Positions 8,818 through 16,484 of a stretch of 43,663 nt of DNA are shown here, piece after piece (position 1 is the first letter of the stretch; each line of letters begins with the position of its first letter). A model generated the notes under the pieces. That model did not search any database, had not been told where the DNA came from, and worked only from the letters and a program-made list of their open reading frames with translations. Source of the DNA: a bacterium (GTDB taxonomy: Bacteria > Vulcanimicrobiota > Xenobia > Xenobiales > JADMJV01); contig JASBRJ010000188.1 of NCBI GenBank assembly GCA_030149525.1, forward strand, positions 1 through 43,663, given 5' to 3'. A program made the position numbers and the translations under genes.

Positions 8818-10275
8818 TTGCCCTCCATCGTTCTCGCCACCGTCAATGCCAAGTTTCAACACGCGGCCTTCGGTTTGCGTTACCTGTTGAGCAACCTTCG
8901 AGAGTTGAGAGAATACGCCGTTCTCAAGGAATGGAGTCTGGGTATTCGGGCCCGCGATGTGGTGGAGGAGCTTCTGGCCCTTGAACCCACTATCGTGGGC
9001 TTTTCTGTTTATATCTGGAACTCGGAGATTCTCACCGAGATCGTAACGCTCTTGAAAAAGCTCCGCCCCTCGATCATCGTGGTCCTAGGCGGGCCCGAGG
9101 TGAGCTACGAATGGGAAGAACAAACGATCTTTCAGAGAGCCGACTATCTGGTGAGAGGAGAGGGGGAGGTGGCTTTCCTGGACCTCTGCCGGAAGATTTT
9201 GGCAGGCCAGTCGCCGCCTCTCAAAGCGATTCCCGGGGGTCTGCCTCTTTTGGGGGAACTGGTCTGGCCTTACCAGGAGTACAACGATTTTGATTTAGAG
9301 CATGGTCGGGTGGTCTACGTGGAAGCCTCCCGAGGGTGCCCTTTTCAGTGCGCCTTTTGCCTGTCGTCCTTGGATAAGTCGGTGCGGGCTTTCGAGCTGG
9401 AGCCGTTCTTGGAACAGATGGAGGCGCTCCTGAAGCGTGGTGTGAAGCGCTTCAAATTTGTGGATCGCACCTTCAATCTCAAAGCCTCGGTCTCGGAGAG
9501 GATCATGTCGTTTTTCTTGGAGCGATATGAGACGGGAATGTTCCTTCACTTTGAGATGATTCCCGACCGCTTACCCGAGTCGCTGCGCCCACTGATTCGG
9601 AGCTTTCCGCCCGGGGTTCTCCAATTTGAAGTGGGTATTCAGAGCTTCGACCCTCAGGTGTGCGACCGCATCGGGCGCCGGCAGAAGTTTTCGGCCATCG
9701 AAGACAATCTGCGCTTCTTGGACCAAGAGACCGGAGTCCATGTTCACGCCGATCTCATAGCAGGCTTACCCGGGGAAGACTTGCAGAGTTTCGGTCGTGG
9801 ATTCGACCGCCTCTACGGTTACGGGGTGGCGGAGATTCAGGTCGGGATTCTCAAGAGGTTACGAGGCACGCCCATCACTACCATCGGTGAGGAATGGGGA
9901 ATGGTATACAGTGAAACACCGCCCTACGAGGTTCTGAGCACAGCCCATCTGAGTTTCTTCGAACTTCAGCGACTACAGCGCTTCGCTCGCTACTGGGATC
10001 TTGTCTCCAACAGCGGTCGATACCCTCGGCTCACGGAAGCACTTTTGAGTCGGGGAGCGCCTTTTGAGACGTTCTTGCGATTCTCCGACTGGCTGTTTGA
10101 ACAGGTGGGAACGACCGGTGGGATCGCTGCCCGCAGACTGGCTAAGCTACTGGCCAAGTATCTCGGAGCCCTCGGGGTCTCGGAGGTGGAGAATCTTTTG
10201 TCCGACGATCTCAGTTCCAAGCCTGTTTCCAAGTTGCCCAAGCGCCAGGCCAGACACAGCCTTAGTTCCCTATAG
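8818..10275 (+). CDS. B12-binding-domain radical SAM protein, DUF4080 type
   Basis: A 485-residue protein with an N-terminal cobalamin-binding-like Rossmann domain (residues 1-130; 'EPTIVGFSVYIWN', 'VVLGGPEVSYE', 'LVRGEGE') followed by a radical SAM core with C174-x3-C178-x2-C181 for the 4Fe-4S cluster, then 'FKFVDRTFN', 'FEVGIQSFDP' and 'HADLIAGLPGED'. The C-terminal ~150 residues match the DUF4080 type. Members are unassigned methyltransferase-like enzymes; the reaction is unknown. Start TTG 8818 is chosen because AAGGAG at 8803-8808, inside the previous gene's end, sits 9 nt before it. The stop overlaps the convergent YpfJ-like gene in a palindromic CTATAG. Confidence 0.88.
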   Translation: MPSIVLATVNAKFQHAAFGLRYLLSNLRELREYAVLKEWSLGIRARDVVEELLALEPTIVGFSVYIWNSEILTEIVTLLKKLRPSIIVVLGGPEVSYEWEEQTIFQRADYLVRGEGEVAFLDLCRKILAGQSPPLKAIPGGLPLLGELVWPYQEYNDFDLEHGRVVYVEASRGCPFQCAFCLSSLDKSVRAFELEPFLEQMEALLKRGVKRFKFVDRTFNLKASVSERIMSFFLERYETGMFLHFEMIPDRLPESLRPLIRSFPPGVLQFEVGIQSFDPQVCDRIGRRQKFSAIEDNLRFLDQETGVHVHADLIAGLPGEDLQSFGRGFDRLYGYGVAEIQVGILKRLRGTPITTIGEEWGMVYSETPPYEVLSTAHLSFFELQRLQRFARYWDLVSNSGRYPRLTEALLSRGAPFETFLRFSDWLFEQVGTTGGIAARRLAKLLAKYLGALGVSEVENLLSDDLSSKPVSKLPKRQARHSLSSL

Positions 10276-11136
10276 CCGCTGGGCTGAGAAGGTGTCTCCC
10301 TGATCGTAGTCGCCGCTCTCAAAGCCTCGCCGAAACCAGCGGACTCGCTGCTCCGAGGTTCCGTGAGTGAAAGCGTCGGGCACCACATACCCTTGAGACT
10401 GTCTTTGCAGGGTGTCGTCGCCGATGGCGCTTGCGGCTTGCAGAGCTTCCTCGATGTCGCCGGGCTCCAGCATCTGGAATCTTTTTTGAGCGTGATGAGC
10501 CCACAGTCCGGCATAAAAGTCGGCTTGCAATTCCACCTTGACCTGGAGGGCGTTGGCCTCTTTTTTGGAGAGCGACCGCTTTGATTGAGAGACCTTGGCC
10601 AGAGTTCCGTTCAGATTTTGAATGTGATGACCGACCTCATGGCCTATGACGTAAGCCTGGGCGAAATCTCCAGGGGCTCCCAGTTTGTGGGACAACTGAT
10701 CGAAAAAGCCCAGGTCCAGATAGAGATTCTCATCTCCTGGACAGTAGAAAGGCCCCACCGCAGAGCCCGCCAGTCCGCAAGCGCTTTGGACACTGTCGTC
10801 GAAGAGCACCAGGCGCGGTTCCTGATATTGACGGCCCTGTTGGGAGAAGATGTCGCCCCATACCACCTCTGTGTCTCGAAGAACAACTTTCACAAAATCC
10901 TTGCGTTCCTGAGTGACCGGGTCGTTGGCATTTCTGGTGACGGGGGGGCGTTGGCTCTCGCCCGAGAGAAAGAGGGAAAGAATCTCGGTGGGGGAGACAC
11001 CCATTAGATAAAGGACAAGCACCAGAACCACCGTCCCGACACCGCCGCCCCCGAGAATGCGGCCACCACGACGCGCTCCGCCGCTTCCCGTTTGGTCGAT
11101 GACGTTGGAACTGCCTTCTCTATCTCGCCAGCGCAT
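10270..11136 (-). CDS. YpfJ-type neutral zinc metallopeptidase
   Basis: A 288-residue protein of the YpfJ/KPN_02809 family (PF04228). One N-terminal membrane helix (about residues 26-46) follows a basic 'RWRDREGSSNV' start typical of the family. The zinc site is H166-E167-x2-H170 in 'VIGHEVGHHIQ', and 'SACGLAGSAVGPFYCPGDENLYLDL' and 'ELQADFYAGLWAHH' supply the family signatures and the distal ligand. Length is normal. A Shine-Dalgarno AGGAG lies 7 nt before ATG 11136. It probably acts on the periplasmic side; its physiological substrate is unknown. Divergent from the next gene and convergent with the radical SAM gene. Confidence 0.93.
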   Translation of the reverse strand: MRWRDREGSSNVIDQTGSGGARRGGRILGGGGVGTVVLVLVLYLMGVSPTEILSLFLSGESQRPPVTRNANDPVTQERKDFVKVVLRDTEVVWGDIFSQQGRQYQEPRLVLFDDSVQSACGLAGSAVGPFYCPGDENLYLDLGFFDQLSHKLGAPGDFAQAYVIGHEVGHHIQNLNGTLAKVSQSKRSLSKKEANALQVKVELQADFYAGLWAHHAQKRFQMLEPGDIEEALQAASAIGDDTLQRQSQGYVVPDAFTHGTSEQRVRWFRRGFESGDYDQGDTFSAQRL

Positions 11137-11256
11137 GTCTCTTCTCCTCAGTGTTGTTGGGGAAGTCTTTCCTTTGCCGACTCTTTAACCCTATAAGGCA
11201 TGACATCTGGGACGGAATTTGATAATCTTTTAACTCAAGTATTGGATAATTCAGCT

Positions 11257-12954
11257 ATGGAAATCAATCGCACAGCTCAAGCCCCGACTCAGAGAATCGC
11301 TCCAGCGGCCGCAACCGAAGCCGCCTCCGGTGCGGAAAAGAGTGGACAGGCCCAAGACCCTTCTAAGTTCTGGAAGCCTACAGCCGATTGGGCCGGCCGG
11401 ATGGTCCTTCCGAAAGAGGGCGAGCGATTGAACGGAGGGGTGCTGTTCGAAGTCCGCCAGGCTCCCAAGAATCATTCCCACCTGAAAGGCCAGACCATTT
11501 GGCTGAATTTTGAAGACTCTGATTGGGTGAAGCGCGAGACCCGCGACGTTAACCCCAACAAAGAAACCGAAAAAGGGATTCAGCTAGGCTATCAGCATCC
11601 TGAGCGCATTATGGGCTGGAAGCAGGTCTCTCCGCTGGAGTCGCTGGCTGGTGCTCGTGCCCAAGACGACATGGTGGTGTCTCTGAAAGATGTGCGAGTC
11701 GACGGCAAAAAGTTAATGATAAAAAAGGAGCCGGTTCAGATCACCGGTTCCCAGAAAGCCCTGGTCACCTTCGAGAAAAAGATCGACGGACACACCTGGC
11801 AAGTGAGGCACTGGAACCCGGAAAGCAAGGATTTCAGCGGTCCCCAAGAGATTATCAAGACCACTGGGCGAGACGATCTGGCTCCCATGAAAGACCGCCG
11901 GATGAACCGCAAAGGTTGGTATCTCTACGGCGATCCGAACCAGAAGGGCCAGATGGAAGTGGGGGCTCTGGAGCCTAGAGAGCTTCTTCAGGTGGGGACC
12001 GACCAGGTTATCCGAGGCAAAGATGCTGCCCTTCGCTACCTGAAGGAAGAGAACTGGCGCCTGGAAGAGCGGGAGAAAGGTCATATGACCCGGACTCTCT
12101 TGCGCCCGGCTGAAGCCAAGGAAACGGCAGGAATCACTCCTCTCAAAGAGCAGGCCGCGGAGGCTTTCAAGCCGGGAGACAAGGCGATTCTTCTTCATCT
12201 TTTCGGAGGCGCAGTGGGTGCCCCGGCGACCCTCGGTGTATTCCTCGGTCACTTTGCCTTCGGTCTGGCCGAAGTGGTGACCGACCCGTTCACTCAGGAG
12301 CCACGGTTCCATGTGGAGTACAAGCAGATTTACGCCCATAATCGTGGCGGTATCGTTTCCGGAAGCCAGAGCTGGCAGTCCTATATGGGCGACACTCATC
12401 GCGGTCTGGTCTTCGACCGTCCGGTGTCGGACTCGGTGGTTAAGGTTCCCGAGCTTTTCGACGCAAGCAAAGGGGCCAAGGGCTCTGACATGCTGGAAGA
12501 CCGTCTGGCCGAAATGGCGGCTCGATATCGGTCCGGACACGGCGACGGAGCCAGTTTCGTTTCCTCGGCTCAGAACTGCTCTCAGGATTCGTCCCAAGCG
12601 CTTCACGCCACCATCTCCGACTGGAAGCAAGCCGTTGCCGACGGAACGATTCCTGAGGAACTGGTGACTTTCTCCCAGGAGTTGACCAGCCACATCACCC
12701 CGATCTTCGGCTGGGCGCCCAAGGCTTGGAAGAGAATGGCCAGCAATCAGCAAGCCAAAGCCAAGACTCTGAAATGGTTACCGGCCTTGAAGGCTCCCAA
12801 AACCATTCTGCCTCGTCAGAACTACGAGGGGCTTAACAAGATGGCCATCGATCTGGGCCGGGAGTCCATGATTCTTAAGACGAGTGTTATCGGGGCGGAT
12901 AATCCCGACGCGGTTCCGTCGGAACCTCTCCAGGATCTGAATCCTTTCAACTAG
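11257..12954 (+). CDS. Large protein resembling cyanobacterial 'Abi (CAAX) family' proteins
   Basis: A 565-residue protein from ATG 11257; an upstream in-frame ATG 11200 would add 19 residues, but that stretch is AT-rich and a GATAAT box ends 6 nt before 11257, so I prefer the shorter form. The first ~60 residues look disordered. The centre contains 'GVFLGHFAFGLAEVV' (H332), 'IYAHNRGGIVSGSQSW' (H361), 'SYMGDTHRG' and 'QNCSQDSSQALHATI' (C441). From memory these match cyanobacterial proteins labelled predicted Abi (CAAX) protease, yet the EExxxR motif of true CAAX proteases is absent and there are few membrane segments. The conserved Cys and His suggest a thiol hydrolase; that is inference. It overlaps the calpain-like gene tail-to-tail by 8 nt. 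Confidence 0.6.
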   Translation: MEINRTAQAPTQRIAPAAATEAASGAEKSGQAQDPSKFWKPTADWAGRMVLPKEGERLNGGVLFEVRQAPKNHSHLKGQTIWLNFEDSDWVKRETRDVNPNKETEKGIQLGYQHPERIMGWKQVSPLESLAGARAQDDMVVSLKDVRVDGKKLMIKKEPVQITGSQKALVTFEKKIDGHTWQVRHWNPESKDFSGPQEIIKTTGRDDLAPMKDRRMNRKGWYLYGDPNQKGQMEVGALEPRELLQVGTDQVIRGKDAALRYLKEENWRLEEREKGHMTRTLLRPAEAKETAGITPLKEQAAEAFKPGDKAILLHLFGGAVGAPATLGVFLGHFAFGLAEVVTDPFTQEPRFHVEYKQIYAHNRGGIVSGSQSWQSYMGDTHRGLVFDRPVSDSVVKVPELFDASKGAKGSDMLEDRLAEMAARYRSGHGDGASFVSSAQNCSQDSSQALHATISDWKQAVADGTIPEELVTFSQELTSHITPIFGWAPKAWKRMASNQQAKAKTLKWLPALKAPKTILPRQNYEGLNKMAIDLGRESMILKTSVIGADNPDAVPSEPLQDLNPFN

Positions 12955-13945
12955 GGCGCTGCTCCATAGTGACCGACATAAAATTGTCGGCGTATTCCTT
13001 GTGAGAGAGGCGAAAGACGCCGTCGTTCTCTCCGTCGTCGCCCGGTTCACCCAATCCATGAGGGTTCCTCAATTGGATACTCTCGTCGTCGCAGGTAAGG
13101 ACGGTGTAGGCGTGGGCGCTCTGTAAACCCCTGGTGGGTAATGGGCCTTTCCAGGTCCCGGTCACCACCACGGCTTCGTTTTGCAGGGCGTTTTGAATCT
13201 CTTTGATAATAGGTTGAATGGGTGGGAGCTTTAGAGTTGGAGCGCTCGGTTTTTTTGCCGAGAGGACTCGATTCAAATGGGCGTATAGCAGGTTGTTGGG
13301 AAGAGTACGAGTGACCGACTCGTTTCCGGTCAGCGCCTTGATGGGGCGTTCCGGTTGGTTGGCCCGAGCCTTGGCGATGGCCCCGATCTCCTGACCGCTT
13401 TCATGAATTCCCCAGGCCTTTTCCAGAGATCCCAGGCTCTCCGTGTGGAGCGCCTGTTCTGTAGGTGTGAGGGCATTCAGAGAAATGGTATGTTTGGCGC
13501 CCGGAAAAGTGACCTCAAGCGCGCCGTTCGCCTCTTTGACCATAGACTGCAAAGCGCCCGGTTGGCGGCGCTCCAGTGCGTAGGCGGCGGAGACGAAGCC
13601 GCAGCTCGGTGCCAATCCCTGACTGTAAGGCCGGTCGCTCGTGTTCTGAATCTTGCTGAAGTAGTGAGCGTAGGCAGAGTCGAGATGGCGCTCGTCTGCC
13701 TGGGAGAGGATATTCTCGATCTGAGCGCTGTCGATGGGAAGGCTCTCTTCCGAACCGGCCCGGCGAGCCTGGTTCTGGGCCTCACGATAGAGCACGGCAA
13801 GAGCCGCCGCATCTTTGCCCTTGATGTTGCTGTCGGAAATGTTTTGGAACAACTCACTAGTGTCGATGGCGAAGTCGCCGTTGCGGTCCCATTGCTGGAA
13901 GTTCTTTTGCCAGGTTCTAGCCAGACCTTGAGTGAGTTTGTTCAT
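12947..13945 (-). CDS. EF-hand plus calpain-like cysteine protease
   Basis: A 332-residue protein. Residues 20-31 form a canonical EF-hand loop with D20, N22, D24, D28 and E31 at ligand positions 1, 3, 5, 9 and 12, flanked by helices. A papain/calpain-fold domain follows: Q109 and C115 in 'YSQGLAPSCGFVSAAY', H278 in 'LQSAHAYTVLTC' and N294 in 'LRNPHG', the order and local sequence of the calpain (C2) Gln-Cys-His-Asn set. No signal peptide is visible. A calcium-responsive intracellular protease is the natural inference. ATG 13945 has AAGG close upstream. The 3' end overlaps the Cys/His-motif protein gene at 11257 by 8 nt on the other strand. Confidence 0.75.
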   Translation of the reverse strand: MNKLTQGLARTWQKNFQQWDRNGDFAIDTSELFQNISDSNIKGKDAAALAVLYREAQNQARRAGSEESLPIDSAQIENILSQADERHLDSAYAHYFSKIQNTSDRPYSQGLAPSCGFVSAAYALERRQPGALQSMVKEANGALEVTFPGAKHTISLNALTPTEQALHTESLGSLEKAWGIHESGQEIGAIAKARANQPERPIKALTGNESVTRTLPNNLLYAHLNRVLSAKKPSAPTLKLPPIQPIIKEIQNALQNEAVVVTGTWKGPLPTRGLQSAHAYTVLTCDDESIQLRNPHGLGEPGDDGENDGVFRLSHKEYADNFMSVTMEQRPS

Positions 13946-13976
13946 GCCTTGTCAGAATACCGGGGGGCGCTGAAAA

Positions 13977-14294
13977 ATGCATGATAGAGAGCCAGTGGCA
14001 ATAGCTTCTACTTCACTTCGTAATAGACGGCCTGAACACTGTAAGGTCCGTCATCACGAAATCGCTGCTTCCGGCTCAAGCCCCAAGACCTATGTCGGTG
14101 GACTAGGGGTTCACGAGGACGGAACTATCGAATATCGAGGAAAGGACAAGTGTCTCGAATGGTTCAATCAGTCTAAGCCTTATTTTAGCAACGACCCAGC
14201 CTTGTTGCGTCGTTACCTAAAGCGACTACAGTACTGTAGAGACAACTATGACGGTTATAACAGTCACCGGCAGCTCGCTTTTCGAAGGAGATAA
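13977..14294 (+). CDS. Hypothetical small ORF in AT-richer island, possibly a gene remnant
   Basis: A 105-codon ORF not recognised as any family. Its second half ('GGLGVHEDGTIEYRGKD', 'CLEWFNQSKPYF', 'LLRRYLKRLQYC') looks protein-like; its first ~35 residues do not, so the true start may be internal. There is no convincing Shine-Dalgarno. The region is visibly AT-richer than its neighbours and lies between the calpain-like gene and the HNH endonuclease, suggesting acquired or decaying DNA. It overlaps the next small ORF by 47 nt in another frame, so the two could be halves of one frameshifted gene. Confidence 0.35.
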   Translation: MHDREPVAIASTSLRNRRPEHCKVRHHEIAASGSSPKTYVGGLGVHEDGTIEYRGKDKCLEWFNQSKPYFSNDPALLRRYLKRLQYCRDNYDGYNSHRQLAFRRR

Positions 14295-14466
14295 AAAAAT
14301 CTTAGCTTCTGGTGAAAATCTGATGACAGTTCTGGAGAGGCTACCTTTCAACAGTTCTATGATTAAGAGTGAAGAGTTTGACCTCGCAATTATGATTGTC
14401 GAAGACGGTCCGAGAATTGGTCACATTTGTTTGTCAAAGTCTAGTTGGGTTGCACGTACTAGATAG
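14248..14466 (+). CDS. Hypothetical small ORF, possibly continuing the preceding one
   Basis: A 72-codon ORF beginning ATG 14248 within the previous ORF. The sequence ('SLFEGDKKILASGENLM', 'EEFDLAIMIVEDGPRIG') has a believable protein composition but no recognised motif, and the last ten residues look random. GC content is low relative to flanking genes. It may be an independent overlapping gene or the second half of a frameshifted one. No promoter or terminator is evident. Confidence 0.35.
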   Translation: MTVITVTGSSLFEGDKKILASGENLMTVLERLPFNSSMIKSEEFDLAIMIVEDGPRIGHICLSKSSWVARTR

Positions 14467-14793
14467 CAAAGGCGCTTGGTGCGCTCCTCTTCTTGACCCG
14501 CAGCGCTGTTGCGGAGGCGGGGCGCGGATGAAGGGGTGGCGGCTCCGTGTAGAGGGCAAAGTTCTCTGGCTTCTGACCGTTCGGGTCACACTAGGTTTGC
14601 GAGGTGGCTGATAATCTGGCTACCCTACACGAGCCCGCACTCTGAATAGCCCAAATTATCCCCAAATAGAGGCTAAATACAGCACGGTTTTGCGAGGTCT
14701 GAAGTGGGCTCCGTCGAAGGTGTTACAGTTGGCAAAAATGGCTTTATGAAGCCGTTATTTCGCTACCCGATACCTTCTATAAAGGAGCCGAAA
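14467..14793. other. Intergenic stretch with no supported gene
   Basis: I see no convincing coding frame. The HNH reading frame stays open back to 14704, but a clear Shine-Dalgarno-supported start lies at 14794. A short interrupted palindrome TGACC-GTTCG-GGTCA occurs near 14574-14590, loosely like the palindromes inside the HNH gene. The stretch switches from GC-rich (14470-14560) to AT-rich (14610-14700), consistent with an insertion boundary, though no terminal repeats were found. Confidence 0.4.
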
Positions 14794-16302
14794 ATGAGCC
14801 TGAGACCTTTATCAATAGACCCCAAAAGATTCCGACTTGCCGAGCTGATTTCCATGGGTGAGCGGGTGCGACACAATCTGGCTTTGAGAGCAGTCGGTAC
14901 GTTGACTTCCAGTCGTCTTACCCTGGGTCGGTGCTTGCTGGCGATTCAGGAGACGGGCGACTTTAAGAAGTTTGGATGTTCGTCTTCCACTCATTATGCG
15001 ATCGCGAAGTTGGGGATGGAGAAATGGGAGGCCAATGAGTTCAAACGAGTCGCTCGAGCGTTGATTCTCTTGCCGGAGTTGTCGTTGGCGGCGGAAGAGG
15101 GAAGGCTTGCCTGGGGAAAGCTACGGGAGATTGTTCGGGTTGCTATTGAGGAAACCGAGGAGTATTGGCTGCAGCTTGCCGGTCGTTACAACGATAAGCA
15201 GATTCAGGCCCTGGTGAGTAAGACTCCACGTGGAGCCGTACCCGGTGAAGTGGACCTGGAGGAGACCGCCTATCGGTCCTACTTTCAATGTCCCTTCGAC
15301 CCGGAAACAAGTGTTCTATACGATGCCGCGAAGCGCGCCTTCTCTTTGAAGCAGAATAAAGCCATGACTCATGCTGAGTTCATGAAAGAACTTCTCGCTT
15401 CGTATCAGGCCAATAAGCCGCTCGACGAAGAGACTAAGGCCAAGATCCTTGAGGAGGCCGATAAAGATCTCCAGGCGGAGCGGGCTCGACTCATTCCTAT
15501 TGTTGTCGAAGCGCGGGAGAACGCTGTGGAAATGGGGCTTATTGAGGCTGATGATGATATCCTCGTGTTTGTAGATTTGGACCCGCACCGGGTTCAGTCG
15601 GGGCATGCTGATGAACTTTTGGCCGGGGCCTTGGGGGTAGAGTTCAATGAAAGGCTCATCGCTCAAATGGACCCGCACCGGGTCGAGCCTGACCAGGCTG
15701 CAAAGTTTCTGGTCGAGGCCTTGGGTGAGGGGGCCGATGGAAAGCTCATCTCTCAAACGAACCCGCACCGGGTCCCATCCGGCAGCGCCGCCGAATTGCT
15801 GGCCGAGGCTCTCGGCATAGCCTCTATCAATGAAGAGTTGCTGACCCAACTGGACCCGGTGCGGGTCCAAATAGATCCAATTAAAAACCCTTGGGCGAGC
15901 ACCCGCGTCCGCTTCACTCTCAACGCCCGAAGCACCACCAAAGCCCAATCAAGAGAAATCCTACGCCGCGACTGCTGGTGCTGTAGCACCCCGGGGTGCC
16001 CAAATCGAATTTGGCTCCACATCCATCACCTGGAAAGCTACTCCAAAGGCGGAAAAACCGAGCCGGGGAACCTGATAGGCCTGTGTTCCGCCTGCCACAA
16101 AAACACTCACGACGGACTCCTCAAAATCGAACGCCAATCCGACGGCCGATTACTCTTCTTCGACCAGAACGGAGCTCGCTTAGACCGCCAGGTTGACCTA
16201 CACATCGCCGAATGGCTGGATTATGAAATAGGCTGGACCGGGGGAGAGCACGATTCCTACAAGGCCAGGTGTGGAAGCGATTGGGCGGTGTTTGCCTCCT
16301 GA
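14794..16302 (+). CDS. HNH endonuclease (13E12-like) with internal palindromic repeats
   Basis: A 502-residue protein. Start ATG 14794 is chosen over upstream GTG 14704 because AAAGGAG lies 6 nt before it. The N-terminal ~230 residues form a helical domain like the DUF222/13E12-type region of HNH proteins. Residues 263-362 carry repeated DP(H/V)RV units. The C-terminal HNH nuclease has C394/C397 and C431/C434 as likely zinc ligands, H411-H412 in 'HIHHL', N426 in 'PGNLIGLC', H435 and H439. Such proteins are single- or double-strand DNA nucleases, often in multicopy, mobile or defence-related families. It is flanked by AT-richer sequence with no neighbouring methylase, so its role is undefined. 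Confidence 0.85.
   Translation: MSLRPLSIDPKRFRLAELISMGERVRHNLALRAVGTLTSSRLTLGRCLLAIQETGDFKKFGCSSSTHYAIAKLGMEKWEANEFKRVARALILLPELSLAAEEGRLAWGKLREIVRVAIEETEEYWLQLAGRYNDKQIQALVSKTPRGAVPGEVDLEETAYRSYFQCPFDPETSVLYDAAKRAFSLKQNKAMTHAEFMKELLASYQANKPLDEETKAKILEEADKDLQAERARLIPIVVEARENAVEMGLIEADDDILVFVDLDPHRVQSGHADELLAGALGVEFNERLIAQMDPHRVEPDQAAKFLVEALGEGADGKLISQTNPHRVPSGSAAELLAEALGIASINEELLTQLDPVRVQIDPIKNPWASTRVRFTLNARSTTKAQSREILRRDCWCCSTPGCPNRIWLHIHHLESYSKGGKTEPGNLIGLCSACHKNTHDGLLKIERQSDGRLLFFDQNGARLDRQVDLHIAEWLDYEIGWTGGEHDSYKARCGSDWAVFAS
15580..15867 (+). repeat. 90-bp-period array with four 15-bp interrupted palindromes
   Basis: The 15-mer GACCCGCACCGGGTC, an interrupted palindrome with 6-bp arms and CAC centre, occurs at 15580-15594 (last base T), 15670-15684 (exact) and 15760-15774 (first base A). 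The fourth copy at 15853-15867 is its exact reverse complement. Spacings are 90, 90 and 93 bp. Each lies in the same reading frame of the HNH gene and encodes (D/N)PHRV, the inverted copy DPVRV. Between them is a weakly conserved helical unit ('ELLAGALG', 'KFLVEALG', 'ELLAEALG'). Confidence 0.9.
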
Positions 16303-16409
16303 CCAACCAAGGCGACTTATTGCCAGGTCTCTTGTAAAGGCTCCTCATCCGGCATGGATGTGCGACACTTTCCTGAAGCCAGCCTTAAGACTTTAAAGGA
16401 AGCCTAAAG

Positions 16410-16484
16410 ATGGCGATTTCCATGGAACAGACCGTCGACCTCTCTGTTTACGAACATGAACAAACAGTGGAGGAAGAATTATGA
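16410..16484 (+). CDS. 24-codon leader ORF coupled to the next gene
   Basis: ATG 16410 is preceded by AAGGA at about 9 nt and opens a 24-codon frame rich in Glu that ends with TGA 16482-16484, overlapping ATG 16481 of the following gene as ATGA. A Shine-Dalgarno plus an ATGA junction suggests translation and coupling. It may be a leader peptide controlling the downstream gene rather than a functional protein. No amino-acid run pointing to classic attenuation (such as repeated Trp or His) is present. Confidence 0.45.
   Translation: MAISMEQTVDLSVYEHEQTVEEEL

Noticed and set aside
14574-14590. TGACC-GTTCG-GGTCA palindrome upstream of the HNH gene as a fifth repeat copy
   Set aside because: Only 5-bp arms and a different centre; similarity to the GACCCGCACCGGGTC element is too weak.
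15316-15948. 210-residue antisense ORF in the HNH gene with repeated DPHRV/DPVRV motifs
   Set aside because: The motifs arise because the underlying 15-bp elements are palindromic; the rest of the frame lacks protein-like features and a ribosome site.
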